A stretch of DNA of 64,000 nt from Pectobacterium carotovorum (GCA_016415585.1 CP066552.1:4650001-4714000), one strand, 5' to 3'; shown: positions 39,901 through 49,412, counted from the first letter of the stretch. Notes: generated from the sequence alone by a model not told the origin. Translations and numbers: made by a program.

Positions 39901-41238
39901 TTAATGCCCGTCGATAAACACGATTTTCAGCAGGAACAACAGCGCAACTACGACCACGCAAGGACTGATTTCACGCCAGCGACCCGTCGCCAACTTCATC
40001 ACACAGTAAGAAATGAAGCCCAGCGCGATCCCTTCAGTAATAGAGAAGCTGAACGGCATCATCACCGCGGTAATAAAGGCCGGTACGGCTTCCGTCAAGT
40101 CATCCCACTTCACGCGCGCCAGGCTGGACGTCATCAATACGCCCACGTAAATCAGTGCGCCCGCGGCCGCATAGGCAGGCACCATCCCCGCCAACGGCGA
40201 CAGGAAGATCACCAGCAGGAACAGCAGGCCTACAACCACAGCCGTCAGGCCGGTACGTCCACCCACAGATACGCCAGAAGAGCTTTCAATATACGCGGTA
40301 ACGGAGGATGTCCCGATAAATGAACCGGCCACAGAGCTAACGCTATCGACATACAGTGCCTGCTTCATGCGCGGGAACTTACCACGAGCATCAACCAGAC
40401 CGGCTTTATCCGTCACGCCAATCAGCGTACCGGAGGAATCAAACAGGTTAACCAGCATGAAGGAGAAAATAATGCCGGACATCCCGAGGTTCAGTGCCCC
40501 AGCCAGATCAACCTGACCCACCACCGACATGACGCTCGGCGGCATGGAGAACACGCCAGAATACGTCACATCGCCCAGCAGCAGGCCAATTGAGGTGGTC
40601 ACCACGATGGAGATCAGTACCGCGGCGTGAATATTACGTGAGGCCAGCGCCACAATAATGAAAAAGCCCAGAGCACCCAGCAGCACGCTGTGTGACGTCA
40701 GGTTACCAATCGTCACCAGCGTTTCAGGGTTAGGAACGATAATGCCGGCGTTTTTCAGGCCCATCATGGCAATGAACAGGCCGATACCGCTGGCGATACC
40801 CAAACGCAGGCTGAGCGGGATATTGGCGATCATCCAATAGCGAATCTGGAAGATAGTCAGCAACAGGAAACCGATTGCGCCCCAGAAAATAGCACCCATC
40901 GCAACCTGCCATGGGAGACCCATCGCGCCAACAACGACAAAAGCGAAAAATGCATTCAGTCCCATTGCCGGAGCCAGCGCCACAGGCAGGTTAGCCAGCA
41001 GCCCCATCAAAATGCTGCCGAATGCCGCAATCAGACAGGTGGTCACAAAGACCGCTTTGGTATCCATCCCCGCCACGCCCAGAATCTGCGGGTTAACAAA
41101 AACGATGTAGACCATCGTCAAAAACGTCGTGAAACCGGCAATCGTTTCCGTACGTGCTGTCGTGCCGTGTTGTTTAAGTTTAAACACGCGCTCCAGCAGG
41201 CCCTGCTCGGTAGCAAGACCGGGTTGTGATTTATTCAT
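39901..41238 (-). CDS. adeP: High-affinity adenine permease AdeP
   Basis: NCS2/AzgA-type purine:proton symporter, 445 residues, about 13 membrane segments. The sequence follows E. coli AdeP (YieG) almost throughout: ERVFKLKQHGTTARTETIAG, TFLTMVYIVFVNPQILGVAGMD, SSSGVSVGGRTGLTAVVVG. I use the ATG at 41238, giving the E. coli length. Adjacent to yieE and divergent from yieH as in E. coli. Upstream 250 bases show no purine riboswitch fold that I can support; PurR control is likely from the family but no clear box is visible. Confidence 0.93.
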   Translation of the reverse strand: MNKSQPGLATEQGLLERVFKLKQHGTTARTETIAGFTTFLTMVYIVFVNPQILGVAGMDTKAVFVTTCLIAAFGSILMGLLANLPVALAPAMGLNAFFAFVVVGAMGLPWQVAMGAIFWGAIGFLLLTIFQIRYWMIANIPLSLRLGIASGIGLFIAMMGLKNAGIIVPNPETLVTIGNLTSHSVLLGALGFFIIVALASRNIHAAVLISIVVTTSIGLLLGDVTYSGVFSMPPSVMSVVGQVDLAGALNLGMSGIIFSFMLVNLFDSSGTLIGVTDKAGLVDARGKFPRMKQALYVDSVSSVAGSFIGTSSVTAYIESSSGVSVGGRTGLTAVVVGLLFLLVIFLSPLAGMVPAYAAAGALIYVGVLMTSSLARVKWDDLTEAVPAFITAVMMPFSFSITEGIALGFISYCVMKLATGRWREISPCVVVVALLFLLKIVFIDGH

Positions 41239-41494
41239 TAGTAACAATCCAAAGAAGGGAATAACTGTCGTCGGGTATCCTATAACAAAACGCTGCGTTT
41301 TTACGTTGATCCCACGTTTTTTTTCATCGAATAAGAAGAACCTATTAACGTCATGGCTATTGCGCCGCCATCCCTCAATTTAAACCCCTTAATTTTATGC
41401 AAGATCGCTCTGAAAATGGCTTTGTAGGTCGCAATATCGGGTCAATTAGTTAAAGTAGGAGCTTCATCTTTTATTTCATCGATAAGGATTGGTC

Positions 41495-42166
41495 ATGCCC
41501 CGTATTGAATGCGTCTTCTTCGACTGTGATGGCACGCTGGTTGATAGCGAAGTGCTGTGTTGCCAGGCTTATGTGAATATCTTCATCCCGTATGGGGTGA
41601 ACTTATCGCTGGAGGAGGTGATAAAAACCTACAAGGGCGTGAAGCTGTACGAGATTATTGCCCGCATCAGCCAGCAGCATGGCTTAACCGTGTCGGTAGA
41701 TGATGCGGAGCGTCATTTCCGGCAAGAAGTGAAACGTCTGTTCGATGAGTTCCTGCAACCTATCGAGGGCGCACGTGAGTTAGTGCAGTCGATTACTGTC
41801 CCAATGGCCGTGGTGTCCAACGGCCCGGTCAGCAAGATGCACCATTCGCTCGGCCTGACGCACATGCTCGATCTGTTTGGCGACCATCTCTACAGCGGCT
41901 ACGATCTGAAAAAATGGAAACCCGACCCGGCGGTGCTGTATCACGCTGCCGAGCAGTTACAGCTTCCCATCGAACACTGCATTCTGGTTGAAGATTCCTC
42001 TGCTGGTGTACAGGCAGGCATTGCTGCGGGCATTCCGGTGTTCTATTACTGCGCCGATCCCCATAACCAACCGATCCATCACCCGCTGGTCACGATGTTC
42101 GACGATATGCGCGAACTGCCGCAAATCTGGCGCGAAAAAGGCTGGAACATAACTGCGCAGGAATAA
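41495..42166 (+). CDS. yieH: HAD phosphatase YieH (6-phosphogluconate phosphatase type)
   Basis: HAD subfamily I phosphatase, 223 residues. Motif I FFDCDGTLVDSE, cap region after it, motif II VVSNGP, motif III Lys in KKWKPDPAVLYHA and motif IV VEDSSAGVQAG. It matches E. coli YieH, reported to dephosphorylate 6-phosphogluconate. Start ATG 41495 after AAGGATTGG. It ends 187 bases before the convergent amino-acid permease gene, with a palindromic repeat between. Confidence 0.9.
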   Translation: MPRIECVFFDCDGTLVDSEVLCCQAYVNIFIPYGVNLSLEEVIKTYKGVKLYEIIARISQQHGLTVSVDDAERHFRQEVKRLFDEFLQPIEGARELVQSITVPMAVVSNGPVSKMHHSLGLTHMLDLFGDHLYSGYDLKKWKPDPAVLYHAAEQLQLPIEHCILVEDSSAGVQAGIAAGIPVFYYCADPHNQPIHHPLVTMFDDMRELPQIWREKGWNITAQE

Positions 42167-42228
42167 ACCACCAAAAGGCAGTTTGAGGTTACTGACAAAG
42201 GTCACCGAGCGGGAGTAACGGATAGATC

Positions 42229-42293
42229 GTAAAGACGCTGCAAGTACATCCATGTAAGCTCGAATTGCGCCATCCCTGGCGCAAACGCTTTAC
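42229..42293. repeat. Compact three-way-junction palindromic repeat
   Basis: Outer arms GTAAAG (42229-42234) and CTTTAC (42288-42293) enclose two inner hairpins: TACAT-CC-ATGTA (about 42245-42256) and TTGCGCCA-TCCC-TGGCGCAA (about 42265-42284). The whole 65-base unit folds as a small cloverleaf. It resembles dispersed enterobacterial intergenic repeats I recall from Serratia/Pectobacterium. It lies between convergent yieH and an ABC permease gene. Confidence 0.65.
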
Positions 42294-42353
42294 TCTTCTA
42301 TTCCGTTAATCCCGTTTTTGTTCTGCAAATAGGTTTGTCGACAATCCGCATCC

Positions 42354-43082
42354 TCAGGCTGGCTTATTCCGCCACCACAGCAAACGCCGTTTCGGCTGCT
42401 TTTCCTGCTGGTTAAAACGGGCGTTAACCCCGTTCGCCAGCAGCTCCAGCGACAGACAAAACACAAAGTAGACCAGCGCGACAAACAGGAAAACCTCCAT
42501 CGGGTAGACCATGCTGCGGTTATTGACCTGCGTAGCAAGAAACGTCAGCTCGCCAACTCCGACAATGTAGGCCAGTGAGGTATCTTTAATCAGAGAAATC
42601 CATTGGTTGATGAAGGAAGGCACCATCATCCGCAGCGCCTGCGGCAGCACTATCTGCCATAACACCTGCCAGCGGCTTAGCCCCAGCGAGAGTCCAGCCT
42701 GCCACTGGCCGCGCCCGATGGCGACAATACCGGCCTTCACACCATGCGCCAGATACGCCGAGGCGATCAGCGCCAGTGCACAAACCACGGTAGTAATTTC
42801 AGGGATATCGACGCCAAAAACGATCGGCAGCAGGAAGTACGTCCAGAAAATCAGCATGATGACGGGAATCGCCCGGAAGAACCCCAGTATCATCGCCAAC
42901 AGTGCACTCCACCAGCCTCGGGACATCGCTAGCGCCACGCCTAAAATCGTACCCAATATGGCAGACGCTATGCCCGCCAGCAGGCTCATCACCAGCGTCA
43001 GCGCCGCGCCACCCAGCGGGCCATCTGGGAACGTTCCCCACATCAAATAGTCGATGTTATCGGTGATAACGGTAAAATCCAT
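42354..43082 (-). CDS. Polar amino acid ABC permease, HisM/GltK type (second)
   Basis: Membrane permease of 242 residues with about five to six membrane segments. The EAA loop (VGVGELTFLATQ precedes; LSLGLSRWQVLWQIVLPQALRMMVPSF) is of the polar amino-acid class. It starts one base after the upstream permease ends, so the two form a heterodimer. No ATPase gene follows: the next 187 bases hold only a repeat and then convergent yieH. Confidence 0.9.
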   Translation of the reverse strand: MDFTVITDNIDYLMWGTFPDGPLGGAALTLVMSLLAGIASAILGTILGVALAMSRGWWSALLAMILGFFRAIPVIMLIFWTYFLLPIVFGVDIPEITTVVCALALIASAYLAHGVKAGIVAIGRGQWQAGLSLGLSRWQVLWQIVLPQALRMMVPSFINQWISLIKDTSLAYIVGVGELTFLATQVNNRSMVYPMEVFLFVALVYFVFCLSLELLANGVNARFNQQEKQPKRRLLWWRNKPA

Positions 43083-43083
43083 C

Positions 43084-43827
43084 TTAGTGTCTCTCCGCCA
43101 GACTGCGCTGCTGACGCCACATGCCCCAGCCTTCCATCACCGCAATAATCATGATGTACAACACCGTCGCCACACCAAATGCCTGAAACGTACGCAGGGT
43201 TTCCGTCTCTACCTGACGCGACGCGTAGGACAATTCAGCAACACCAATCGCCATCGTCAACGACGAGTTCTTAACGATATTCATGTACTGCCCAAGCAGC
43301 GGCGGCAGGGCGATTTTTAGCGCCTGTGGCAACACCACATAACGCATGGATTGGAAACCAGTTAACCCCAAAGCATGCGCGGCATACTTCTGCCCGCGTG
43401 CTACGCCGCGAATACCGGAGCGGATCTCCTCCGCAATAAACGCACTGGAGTAGAGCGTCAACCCTGCCAAGCCCGCCAGAAACTCAAAAGAAGGCCATGC
43501 CAGCGTCGTACCCAGCAGCGAAATGGCATGGGAGGTATTCAGCCATTGCATCATCTCTGAGGGAAAAAGCTGCCCGGCGCCGAAATACCAGAAAAATAGC
43601 TGCACCAGCAGCGGTGTATTACGAAATAGCGAGCTATACGCCACAACAACGCCACGCAGTACACGAATCTGGCTGTCTCTGACCGCCGCCAACAGAAAAC
43701 CCAACACCGTAGACAGAACGATCGTACTTAGGGAAAGACCCAGCGTGATCAGGAAACCGTGCCACAGCCAGATGAGGTATTGAGGAGCCAACAGCCACGA
43801 CTCAAGCGATTGCAGCGCCGTATCCAT
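43084..43827 (-). CDS. Polar amino acid ABC permease, HisQ/GltJ type (first)
   Basis: Permease of 247 residues. Class marks: FRNTPLLVQLFFWYFG, AFIAEEIRSGIRGVARGQKYAAHALGLTGFQSMRYVVLPQALKIALPPL (read as separate stretches). It lies between the binding protein and the second permease in one leftward operon. Glutamate/aspartate or a related amino acid is the likely cargo by class. Confidence 0.9.
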   Translation of the reverse strand: MDTALQSLESWLLAPQYLIWLWHGFLITLGLSLSTIVLSTVLGFLLAAVRDSQIRVLRGVVVAYSSLFRNTPLLVQLFFWYFGAGQLFPSEMMQWLNTSHAISLLGTTLAWPSFEFLAGLAGLTLYSSAFIAEEIRSGIRGVARGQKYAAHALGLTGFQSMRYVVLPQALKIALPPLLGQYMNIVKNSSLTMAIGVAELSYASRQVETETLRTFQAFGVATVLYIMIIAVMEGWGMWRQQRSLAERH

Positions 43828-43872
43828 GCGTTTTATCTCTCTTTGTCATTATTACGAGGTACAAATAGAAAT

Positions 43873-43892
43873 GCCCTCTGCATGCAGAGGGC
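43873..43892 (-). other. Perfect 20-base palindrome after the binding-protein gene
   Basis: GCCCTCTGCA is followed directly by its complement, 30 bases downstream of the binding-protein stop and before the first permease. It is a likely 3'-stabilising or attenuating hairpin that lets the binding protein exceed the permeases. Confidence 0.75.
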
Positions 43893-43921
43893 TGAGATCA
43901 TAGCACTGAAGGCGTCAGCTA

Positions 43922-44758
43922 TCAGGATTTAGGTTGTTGATCCAGCGGGGCAAAGGTGAAGTCGCCACGCGGCTGGGATGATTTCGTGCTCGGCCCGAAC
44001 CAGCGATCGTAAATCGTCTTCGCTTCACCCTGTTTTTCCAGGTTAATCAGCGTGTCGTTAATTTTCGTCGTCAGACGCTCTTCGCCCTTCGGAATCCCGA
44101 CGCCCTGATACTCTTTGGTAATGCTGAACGGAGAGATTTCAAACTCAGCCTTCTGTGCATCAGGCACGTTAGCCAGCAGGCCGACCAGTTTGGCATCATC
44201 CTGCGTGATGGCCTGAACGTTGCCGTTACGCAGCGCAGCGAAAGCCAGCGGCGTATCGTCGTAGGAAATCACTTTGGCTGTCGGGTAATGCTCGCGCAGG
44301 GTAATCTCCTGCACGGTGCCTTTATCCGCGCCGATGCGCAGCGTTTTGATGTCTTCCGGCGTTTTCAGCACGCCTTTACGGGCGATGAATTTTTGCCCGG
44401 TAGCGAAGTAAGGAATACTAAAGTTAACCTGCTTGGCACGCTCATCGGTAATGGTGAAGTTCGCGGCGATCAGATCGACTTTCTGCGAACTTAACAAAGG
44501 AATACGGTTAGCGGGGTTAGTCGCGCGCAGCTCAACCTTTACGCCCAGCGCCTTACCAATTGCCTCAGCGATATCCACGTCATAACCCACCAGCTTTTTG
44601 CTCTGCGGATCGACATAGCCAAACGGCGGATTACTGTCGAAGACGGCAATTTTCACCACACCCGCCTTCTGAATGTCATCTAATTTATCTGCCTGTGCAG
44701 CACCAGAAACGGAAGCCAACCCGGCCAATAAAGTCACTGTCAAAATCTGCTTTTTCAT
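43922..44758 (-). CDS. Periplasmic polar amino acid-binding protein
   Basis: Family 3 solute-binding protein of 278 residues with a signal peptide (LLAGLASVSGAAQADKLDD, cleavage after AQA). The mature start KVAVFDS-like VVKIAVFDSNPPFGYVDPQSKKLVGYDVDIAEAIG and the ligand Arg/Asp region (LIAANFTITDERAKQVNFSIPYF) are typical. Most like aspartate/glutamate or cystine-type binders, but the ligand is not certain. First gene of the operon with two permeases. Confidence 0.92.
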   Translation of the reverse strand: MKKQILTVTLLAGLASVSGAAQADKLDDIQKAGVVKIAVFDSNPPFGYVDPQSKKLVGYDVDIAEAIGKALGVKVELRATNPANRIPLLSSQKVDLIAANFTITDERAKQVNFSIPYFATGQKFIARKGVLKTPEDIKTLRIGADKGTVQEITLREHYPTAKVISYDDTPLAFAALRNGNVQAITQDDAKLVGLLANVPDAQKAEFEISPFSITKEYQGVGIPKGEERLTTKINDTLINLEKQGEAKTIYDRWFGPSTKSSQPRGDFTFAPLDQQPKS

Positions 44759-44974
44759 TCCCTGCCCCTTAATTATTGGTGTATTAACAGCAGGCTATCA
44801 GCAGGGCGAAAACGCGGGAAATAACATAAATAGCTATAATATAACCTTATGTTACTTCAGTATTCTGGCAGATTATCCTGATTCAAGTACAGCTAGGTAG
44901 AGTGATGGAAAGCGACAGGAAATCTCCTATTCAGACTTTTTCGGAAGAGATAACGGCAGCCAGGCACAGTATTA

Positions 44975-45634
44975 CTACGGTTTAAGTGTAAGGAGCGGGA
45001 GCAGCATCTGATTGTTTTGCATCCACTCAACCGAATGTTCGCACCGATATGCAATAATTCTTTTTATCGTTGCGAAATCATCCAGCAGGTTCCGGTTGAT
45101 TATAGGTTCATGATGAGCAATGCGGTTGCGCAGTTTTCTCACAGTTTCTAAATCACTATAGAGATTCTGACGCAGCTGCGCGGCACTCAGGCCCTGAGCG
45201 ACGGCATGAGGGAAAGCGGTTAGTATGTGATTGTTCCATAAGCGAGTATCAAATCTTCCGGTCAGCATTTTTTGCCAGAAAACAAACTTTAGTTCAGGGA
45301 TAACTTTTCCCGTCGTTGGCTGATTTCGTCGCCCACTAATCAGATCATCTTTTGGCTTATAGCCATGGATAGGGATCGGTAGGCTTCGCTCAAAACCAAT
45401 GGACCAAGGCCATCTGTCCCCGTATACCGTTTCAATGACTTCAGAAATAGCATTGCGCGTGAGGACTTCGCACACATGAAGAGGAACAAAAAAAGCGGCT
45501 GATATTTGCGCATTCCACATATAAAGCTTTAAGGCTTTTTCTGTCTGAGGCAAGCCAGTCGCTCCACCGACGATATTTTCATACGTGCCTATTCTGGCCG
45601 CAGAGAGGCTATCCTTTATGCTGTTTGACGACAT
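44975..45634 (-). CDS. HEPN-domain Abi-like protein (putative defence RNase)
   Basis: Soluble protein of 219 residues, predominantly helical. The C-terminal half has the HEPN RNase signature R-x4-H in VRKLRNRIAHHEPIINRN, and before it the Abi_2/AbiD-type stretch LKFVFWQKMLTGRFDTRLWNNHI. In such proteins the Arg and His form an RNase site that is switched on in phage infection or as a toxin. I start at the ATG at 45634 after AAGGAT; three codons more are open upstream. There is no obvious antitoxin gene beside it: upstream lie a palindrome and a VOC gene remnant, and 216 bases downstream the amino-acid ABC operon. So it is an orphan, which fits single-gene Abi systems. Confidence 0.78.
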   Translation of the reverse strand: MSSNSIKDSLSAARIGTYENIVGGATGLPQTEKALKLYMWNAQISAAFFVPLHVCEVLTRNAISEVIETVYGDRWPWSIGFERSLPIPIHGYKPKDDLISGRRNQPTTGKVIPELKFVFWQKMLTGRFDTRLWNNHILTAFPHAVAQGLSAAQLRQNLYSDLETVRKLRNRIAHHEPIINRNLLDDFATIKRIIAYRCEHSVEWMQNNQMLLPLLTLKP

Positions 45635-45718
45635 CGTCAATCATCCTTATACTGATCTCACTAGCCACGGGACTTGTTAGCAGTAATGCTTCCCCCCGAG
45701 GACAACAGAAGTAGATAT

Positions 45719-45754
45719 ACGACAAAGGCTCGCCATATGGTGAGCCTTTGTCGT
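45719..45754. repeat. Long 36-base palindrome upstream of the HEPN gene
   Basis: Arms of 18 bases (starting ACGACAAAGGCTC, ending GAGCCTTTGTCGT) match except for one G/T position that would pair as G-U. Tails are T-poor on both strands, so its role as a terminator is uncertain. It may end a lost transcript or be a boundary scar. Confidence 0.7.
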
Positions 45755-45822
45755 TCTTATGCTAGTCCGAATGAGCTAGCCTATGCACTTATTTACCATA
45801 AGCCTGTAAAGCGCTGTCAAGG

Positions 45823-45942
45823 TTATCCGCACCGCCGGTTCTGGATGACAACCCTGTACCCATCATGATCCCGAAAAGTCACACCATCTTTATCCCAGTA
45901 AGGGTTGAACGAGCTGACTCTGACAAACCCAGCCTCATCCAT
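45823..45942 (-). pseudogene. C-terminal remnant of a VOC/glyoxalase-family gene
   Basis: About 39 in-frame residues end with NPYWDKDGVTFRDHDGYRVV, the closing metal-site strand of VOC-superfamily proteins (the E/D-GYRVVLQN type). The frame also reads a few codons back into the benE stop region, then identity is lost, so the N-terminal two thirds are gone. It lies directly against the end of the ydcO-like gene and is probably not expressed as a functional protein. Confidence 0.7.
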
Positions 45943-45955
45943 TCTTGAACATGCT

Positions 45956-47134
45956 CTAACTATTTTCCCTTACTGACAGAATAAACCAGGTCATCATCCC
46001 CCCGATTAGCCCCCAAAATGCCGCGCCAATTCCCCACAGCGTCAGCCCAGAGGCGGTGATCAGGAAAGTAATGACCGCAGCATCGCGCTGCTTTTCATCC
46101 AGCAACGCGCGATACAGGCTGCCTGAAATCGTGCTGAGCAGCGCCAAACCGGCGATAGCGTGAATCAGCGGCTGCGGTAGCGCCATGAAAAGCTGCCCGA
46201 TTGATCCGCCAAAAGCGCCCGCCAGCAGATAAAAGCCACCGGCAGCAACGGCAGCAAGATAGCGTTTCTTCGGATCGGGATGTACATCCGGCCCCATACA
46301 GATCGCGGCGGTAATCGCGGCGATACAGACGGAAAAGCCACCGAACGGCGTCAAAACCAGCGCGATTAATGCGGTAATGGTAATCAGCGGTGATATGGAA
46401 ACCTGATAGCCAGCGGCTTTCAGCGTGGCAACGCCCGGCGCGTTCTGCGACGCCATCGTGACAATGAAAAATGGAATACCGACACCCAACAGAGACGCCC
46501 ATGAAAAATGTGGCGTAATAAATTCCGGTACGGCGAACACCAGCGGCGAATCAGAAACCACAATTTGTCCGCGAAATAAGGCTAGCAGCAGGCCAGCAAG
46601 CAGCGTCAACACAATGGCAAAGCGCGGCAGCAGCCGACGGCTGAGCAAATAGGTTATGCACATCGCAAAAGCTAGCCAGAAATCGTGTTGCAGGGAAAGA
46701 AAGGCATCCGCGCCAAAGCGCAGCAAAATCCCCGCCAGCATCGCAGCAGAAATAGCGTGTGGTATCACATTCATCAGGCGGGCAAAGAGGCCAGTGATCC
46801 CACAGATAAAAATAAGCGCAGAGGCAAACAGGAACACGCCGATCGCCTCATTGATCGAGGTGCCCGGCAGGCTGGTGACCAGCAGCGCCGCCCCCGGCGT
46901 TGACCAGGCCGCCAGTATCGGCGCGCGGTAATACAGCGACAGGCTAATAGACGCCAGCCCTTGGGCAATCCCCAGCATGCTTAACCAGCCGCCGATCTGC
47001 ACCGCACTGGCACCCGCCGCTTCCGCTGCCTGAAAAATGATGGCGGCCGAGCTGGTGTAGCCCACCAGCACCGCAACGAAGCCAGCGATGAGGGTCGAAA
47101 AGGTGACATCTTTTAGCGCAAATGACGCAGGCAT
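45956..47134 (-). CDS. ydcO: BenE-family benzoate/proton symporter (YdcO)
   Basis: Membrane carrier of 392 residues, about 12-13 hydrophobic segments. Family stretches: FVAVLVGYTSSAAIIFQAAEAAGAS at the start, PGAALLVTSLPG, TPFGGFSVCIAAITAAICMGPDVHPD. It matches E. coli YdcO, an inferred aromatic acid transporter. The start ATG has AAGGT upstream. Divergent from the XRE/cupin regulator ydcN with two palindromic operators between. Confidence 0.9.
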   Translation of the reverse strand: MPASFALKDVTFSTLIAGFVAVLVGYTSSAAIIFQAAEAAGASAVQIGGWLSMLGIAQGLASISLSLYYRAPILAAWSTPGAALLVTSLPGTSINEAIGVFLFASALIFICGITGLFARLMNVIPHAISAAMLAGILLRFGADAFLSLQHDFWLAFAMCITYLLSRRLLPRFAIVLTLLAGLLLALFRGQIVVSDSPLVFAVPEFITPHFSWASLLGVGIPFFIVTMASQNAPGVATLKAAGYQVSISPLITITALIALVLTPFGGFSVCIAAITAAICMGPDVHPDPKKRYLAAVAAGGFYLLAGAFGGSIGQLFMALPQPLIHAIAGLALLSTISGSLYRALLDEKQRDAAVITFLITASGLTLWGIGAAFWGLIGGMMTWFILSVRENS

Positions 47135-47154
47135 GGTATACCTTCATTCTTATC

Positions 47155-47207
47155 GTGCGTTATAACGCACAGAAAGCGTTAACATAGCAGCGTGCGCTAT
47201 AACGCAC
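47155..47207. promoter_or_regulatory. Twin palindromic operators between ydcO and ydcN
   Basis: GTGCGTTATAACGCAC (47155-47170) is perfect over 16 bases, and GTGCGCTATAACGCAC (47192-47207) differs at one base. They are 37 bases apart centre to centre and lie between both start codons. They are very likely bound by the YdcN-type XRE regulator. Confidence 0.88.
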
Positions 47208-47225
47208 AAGCAGGAGCCAATATTG

Positions 47226-47792
47226 ATGTCTGATGAGTTAACCAGCCACATTGGCAATACGTTGAAAACGTTAAGGCAAGAGAAAGGCTGGAGCCTCACG
47301 CGTGCGGCAGAAGAGACGGGTGTGAGCAAAGCAATGCTCGGCCAGATCGAGCGCGGTGAATCCAGCCCGACGGTCGCCACGCTGTGGAAAATTGCGACCG
47401 GCATGAATGTCGCGTTTTCTACCTTTATCGAACCGACGCTCGCGGATGAAGACGTGACCTATCGCTCGGGTGCGGGATCGTCATTCAGGGAAAACGAGGC
47501 GGGAATGCACGTGGTACCGCTCTTCCCCTTCGACGAAAAGCTACGTTTTGATATGTTGGTTATTGAGCTGGCGGCGGGAGCCAGCAGCACCTCATCGGCG
47601 CATGAAAGCGGGGTGATCGAGCATATTATTGTGCTGGAGGGACAACTGGAAATGACCGTTGATGGGCAGACGCATGTGTTGTCCGCTGGTGACGCCTTGC
47701 GCTTTGCCGCCGACAGGGAACACCGCTACCACAACCCTGCCGATACCACAGCGCGCTTCCACGATCTGATTCACTATCCTGATAAAAAATAA
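47226..47792 (+). CDS. ydcN: XRE-family regulator with C-terminal cupin domain (YdcN)
   Basis: Regulator of 188 residues: N-terminal HTH (WSLTRAAEETGVSKAMLGQIERGESSPTVATLWKIA) and a C-terminal small-molecule-binding cupin (MLVIELAAGASSTSSAHESGVIEHIIVLEGQLEM; ALRFAADREHRYHNP). I use the ATG at 47226 with CAGGAG nine bases upstream. It matches E. coli YdcN and is divergent from the benzoate-type transporter, which it presumably represses or activates in response to the carried compound. Confidence 0.9.
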   Translation: MSDELTSHIGNTLKTLRQEKGWSLTRAAEETGVSKAMLGQIERGESSPTVATLWKIATGMNVAFSTFIEPTLADEDVTYRSGAGSSFRENEAGMHVVPLFPFDEKLRFDMLVIELAAGASSTSSAHESGVIEHIIVLEGQLEMTVDGQTHVLSAGDALRFAADREHRYHNPADTTARFHDLIHYPDKK

Positions 47793-47812
47793 CGCCCTGC
47801 AAGCAGGGCGTT
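47782..47812 (-). terminator. Terminator of the pst-phoU operon
   Basis: On the minus strand AACGCCCTG, loop CTTG and CAGGGCGTT are followed by ATTTTTTATC, 24 bases after the phoU stop. It also lies at the end of ydcN. Confidence 0.9.
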
Positions 47813-47836
47813 ATCACGAAAATCACAAAAACTGGA

Positions 47837-48565
47837 TCACTCTTCCGCTTTATCTTTCTGCGCCAGCAGCTTTTCCAGCGCATCGCCACCCAGGTGACGG
47901 AAATCCTGACCTTTGACGAAATAGAAGATAAATTCGCAGATGTTCTGGCAACGGTCACCGATACGCTCAATGGAACGGGCGCAGAACAACGCCGTCAGTA
48001 CACTTGGGATGGTCCGGGGATCTTCCATCATGTGGGTCATCAGTTGACGCACAATCCCTTCGTACTCTTTATCCACTTTTTTGTCTTCGCGATAAATACG
48101 AATCGCTTCATCCAGATCCATACGGGCAAACGCATCCAGCACGTCATGCAGCATCTGCACGGTGTGGCGCCCTAATGACTCCAGACTCACCAGCAGCGGC
48201 TGATGCTGATGGGAGAACTTCTCCAGCGCGGTGCGACAGATTTTATCCGCTACGTCACCGATACGTTCCAGTTCGGAGATGGTTTTGATGATCGCCATCA
48301 CCAGACGCAGATCGCTGGCGGTAGGCTGCCTTTTCGCAATAATGCGCACGCAGGCTTCATCAATCGCCACTTCCATCATGTTAACTTTGGCGTCACCTTC
48401 AATCACCTGCTGAGCCAGCTCCGCATCCTGATTATGCATCGCGGTAATCGCGTCACTCAGCTGTTGCTCCACCAGCCCGCCCATGGTCAGGACCTGCGTG
48501 CGGATGTGTTCCAGTTCGGCGTTAAACTGACCGGAAATGTGTTTGTTCAGATTCAGATTATCCAT
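47837..48565 (-). CDS. phoU: Phosphate transport regulator PhoU
   Basis: Helical two-domain protein, 242 residues, that links the Pst transporter to PhoR and keeps the Pho regulon off when phosphate is ample. Each half carries the metal-binding PhoU repeat ([12 protein letters not shown] and [13 protein letters not shown]). Last gene of pstSCAB-phoU, 13 bases after pstB. Confidence 0.97.
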   Translation of the reverse strand: MDNLNLNKHISGQFNAELEHIRTQVLTMGGLVEQQLSDAITAMHNQDAELAQQVIEGDAKVNMMEVAIDEACVRIIAKRQPTASDLRLVMAIIKTISELERIGDVADKICRTALEKFSHQHQPLLVSLESLGRHTVQMLHDVLDAFARMDLDEAIRIYREDKKVDKEYEGIVRQLMTHMMEDPRTIPSVLTALFCARSIERIGDRCQNICEFIFYFVKGQDFRHLGGDALEKLLAQKDKAEE

Positions 48566-48578
48566 GATGCTTTCCTAA

Positions 48579-49412
<834 letters not shown>

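Noticed and set aside
41239..41494. Purine riboswitch or PurR box before adeP
   Set aside because: No conserved riboswitch core can be traced, and the nearest PurR-like string is too degenerate to call.
45674..45868. Plus-strand open frame of 64 codons across the palindrome
   Set aside because: It spans the 36-base palindrome and the VOC remnant in antisense and has no domain-like sequence.
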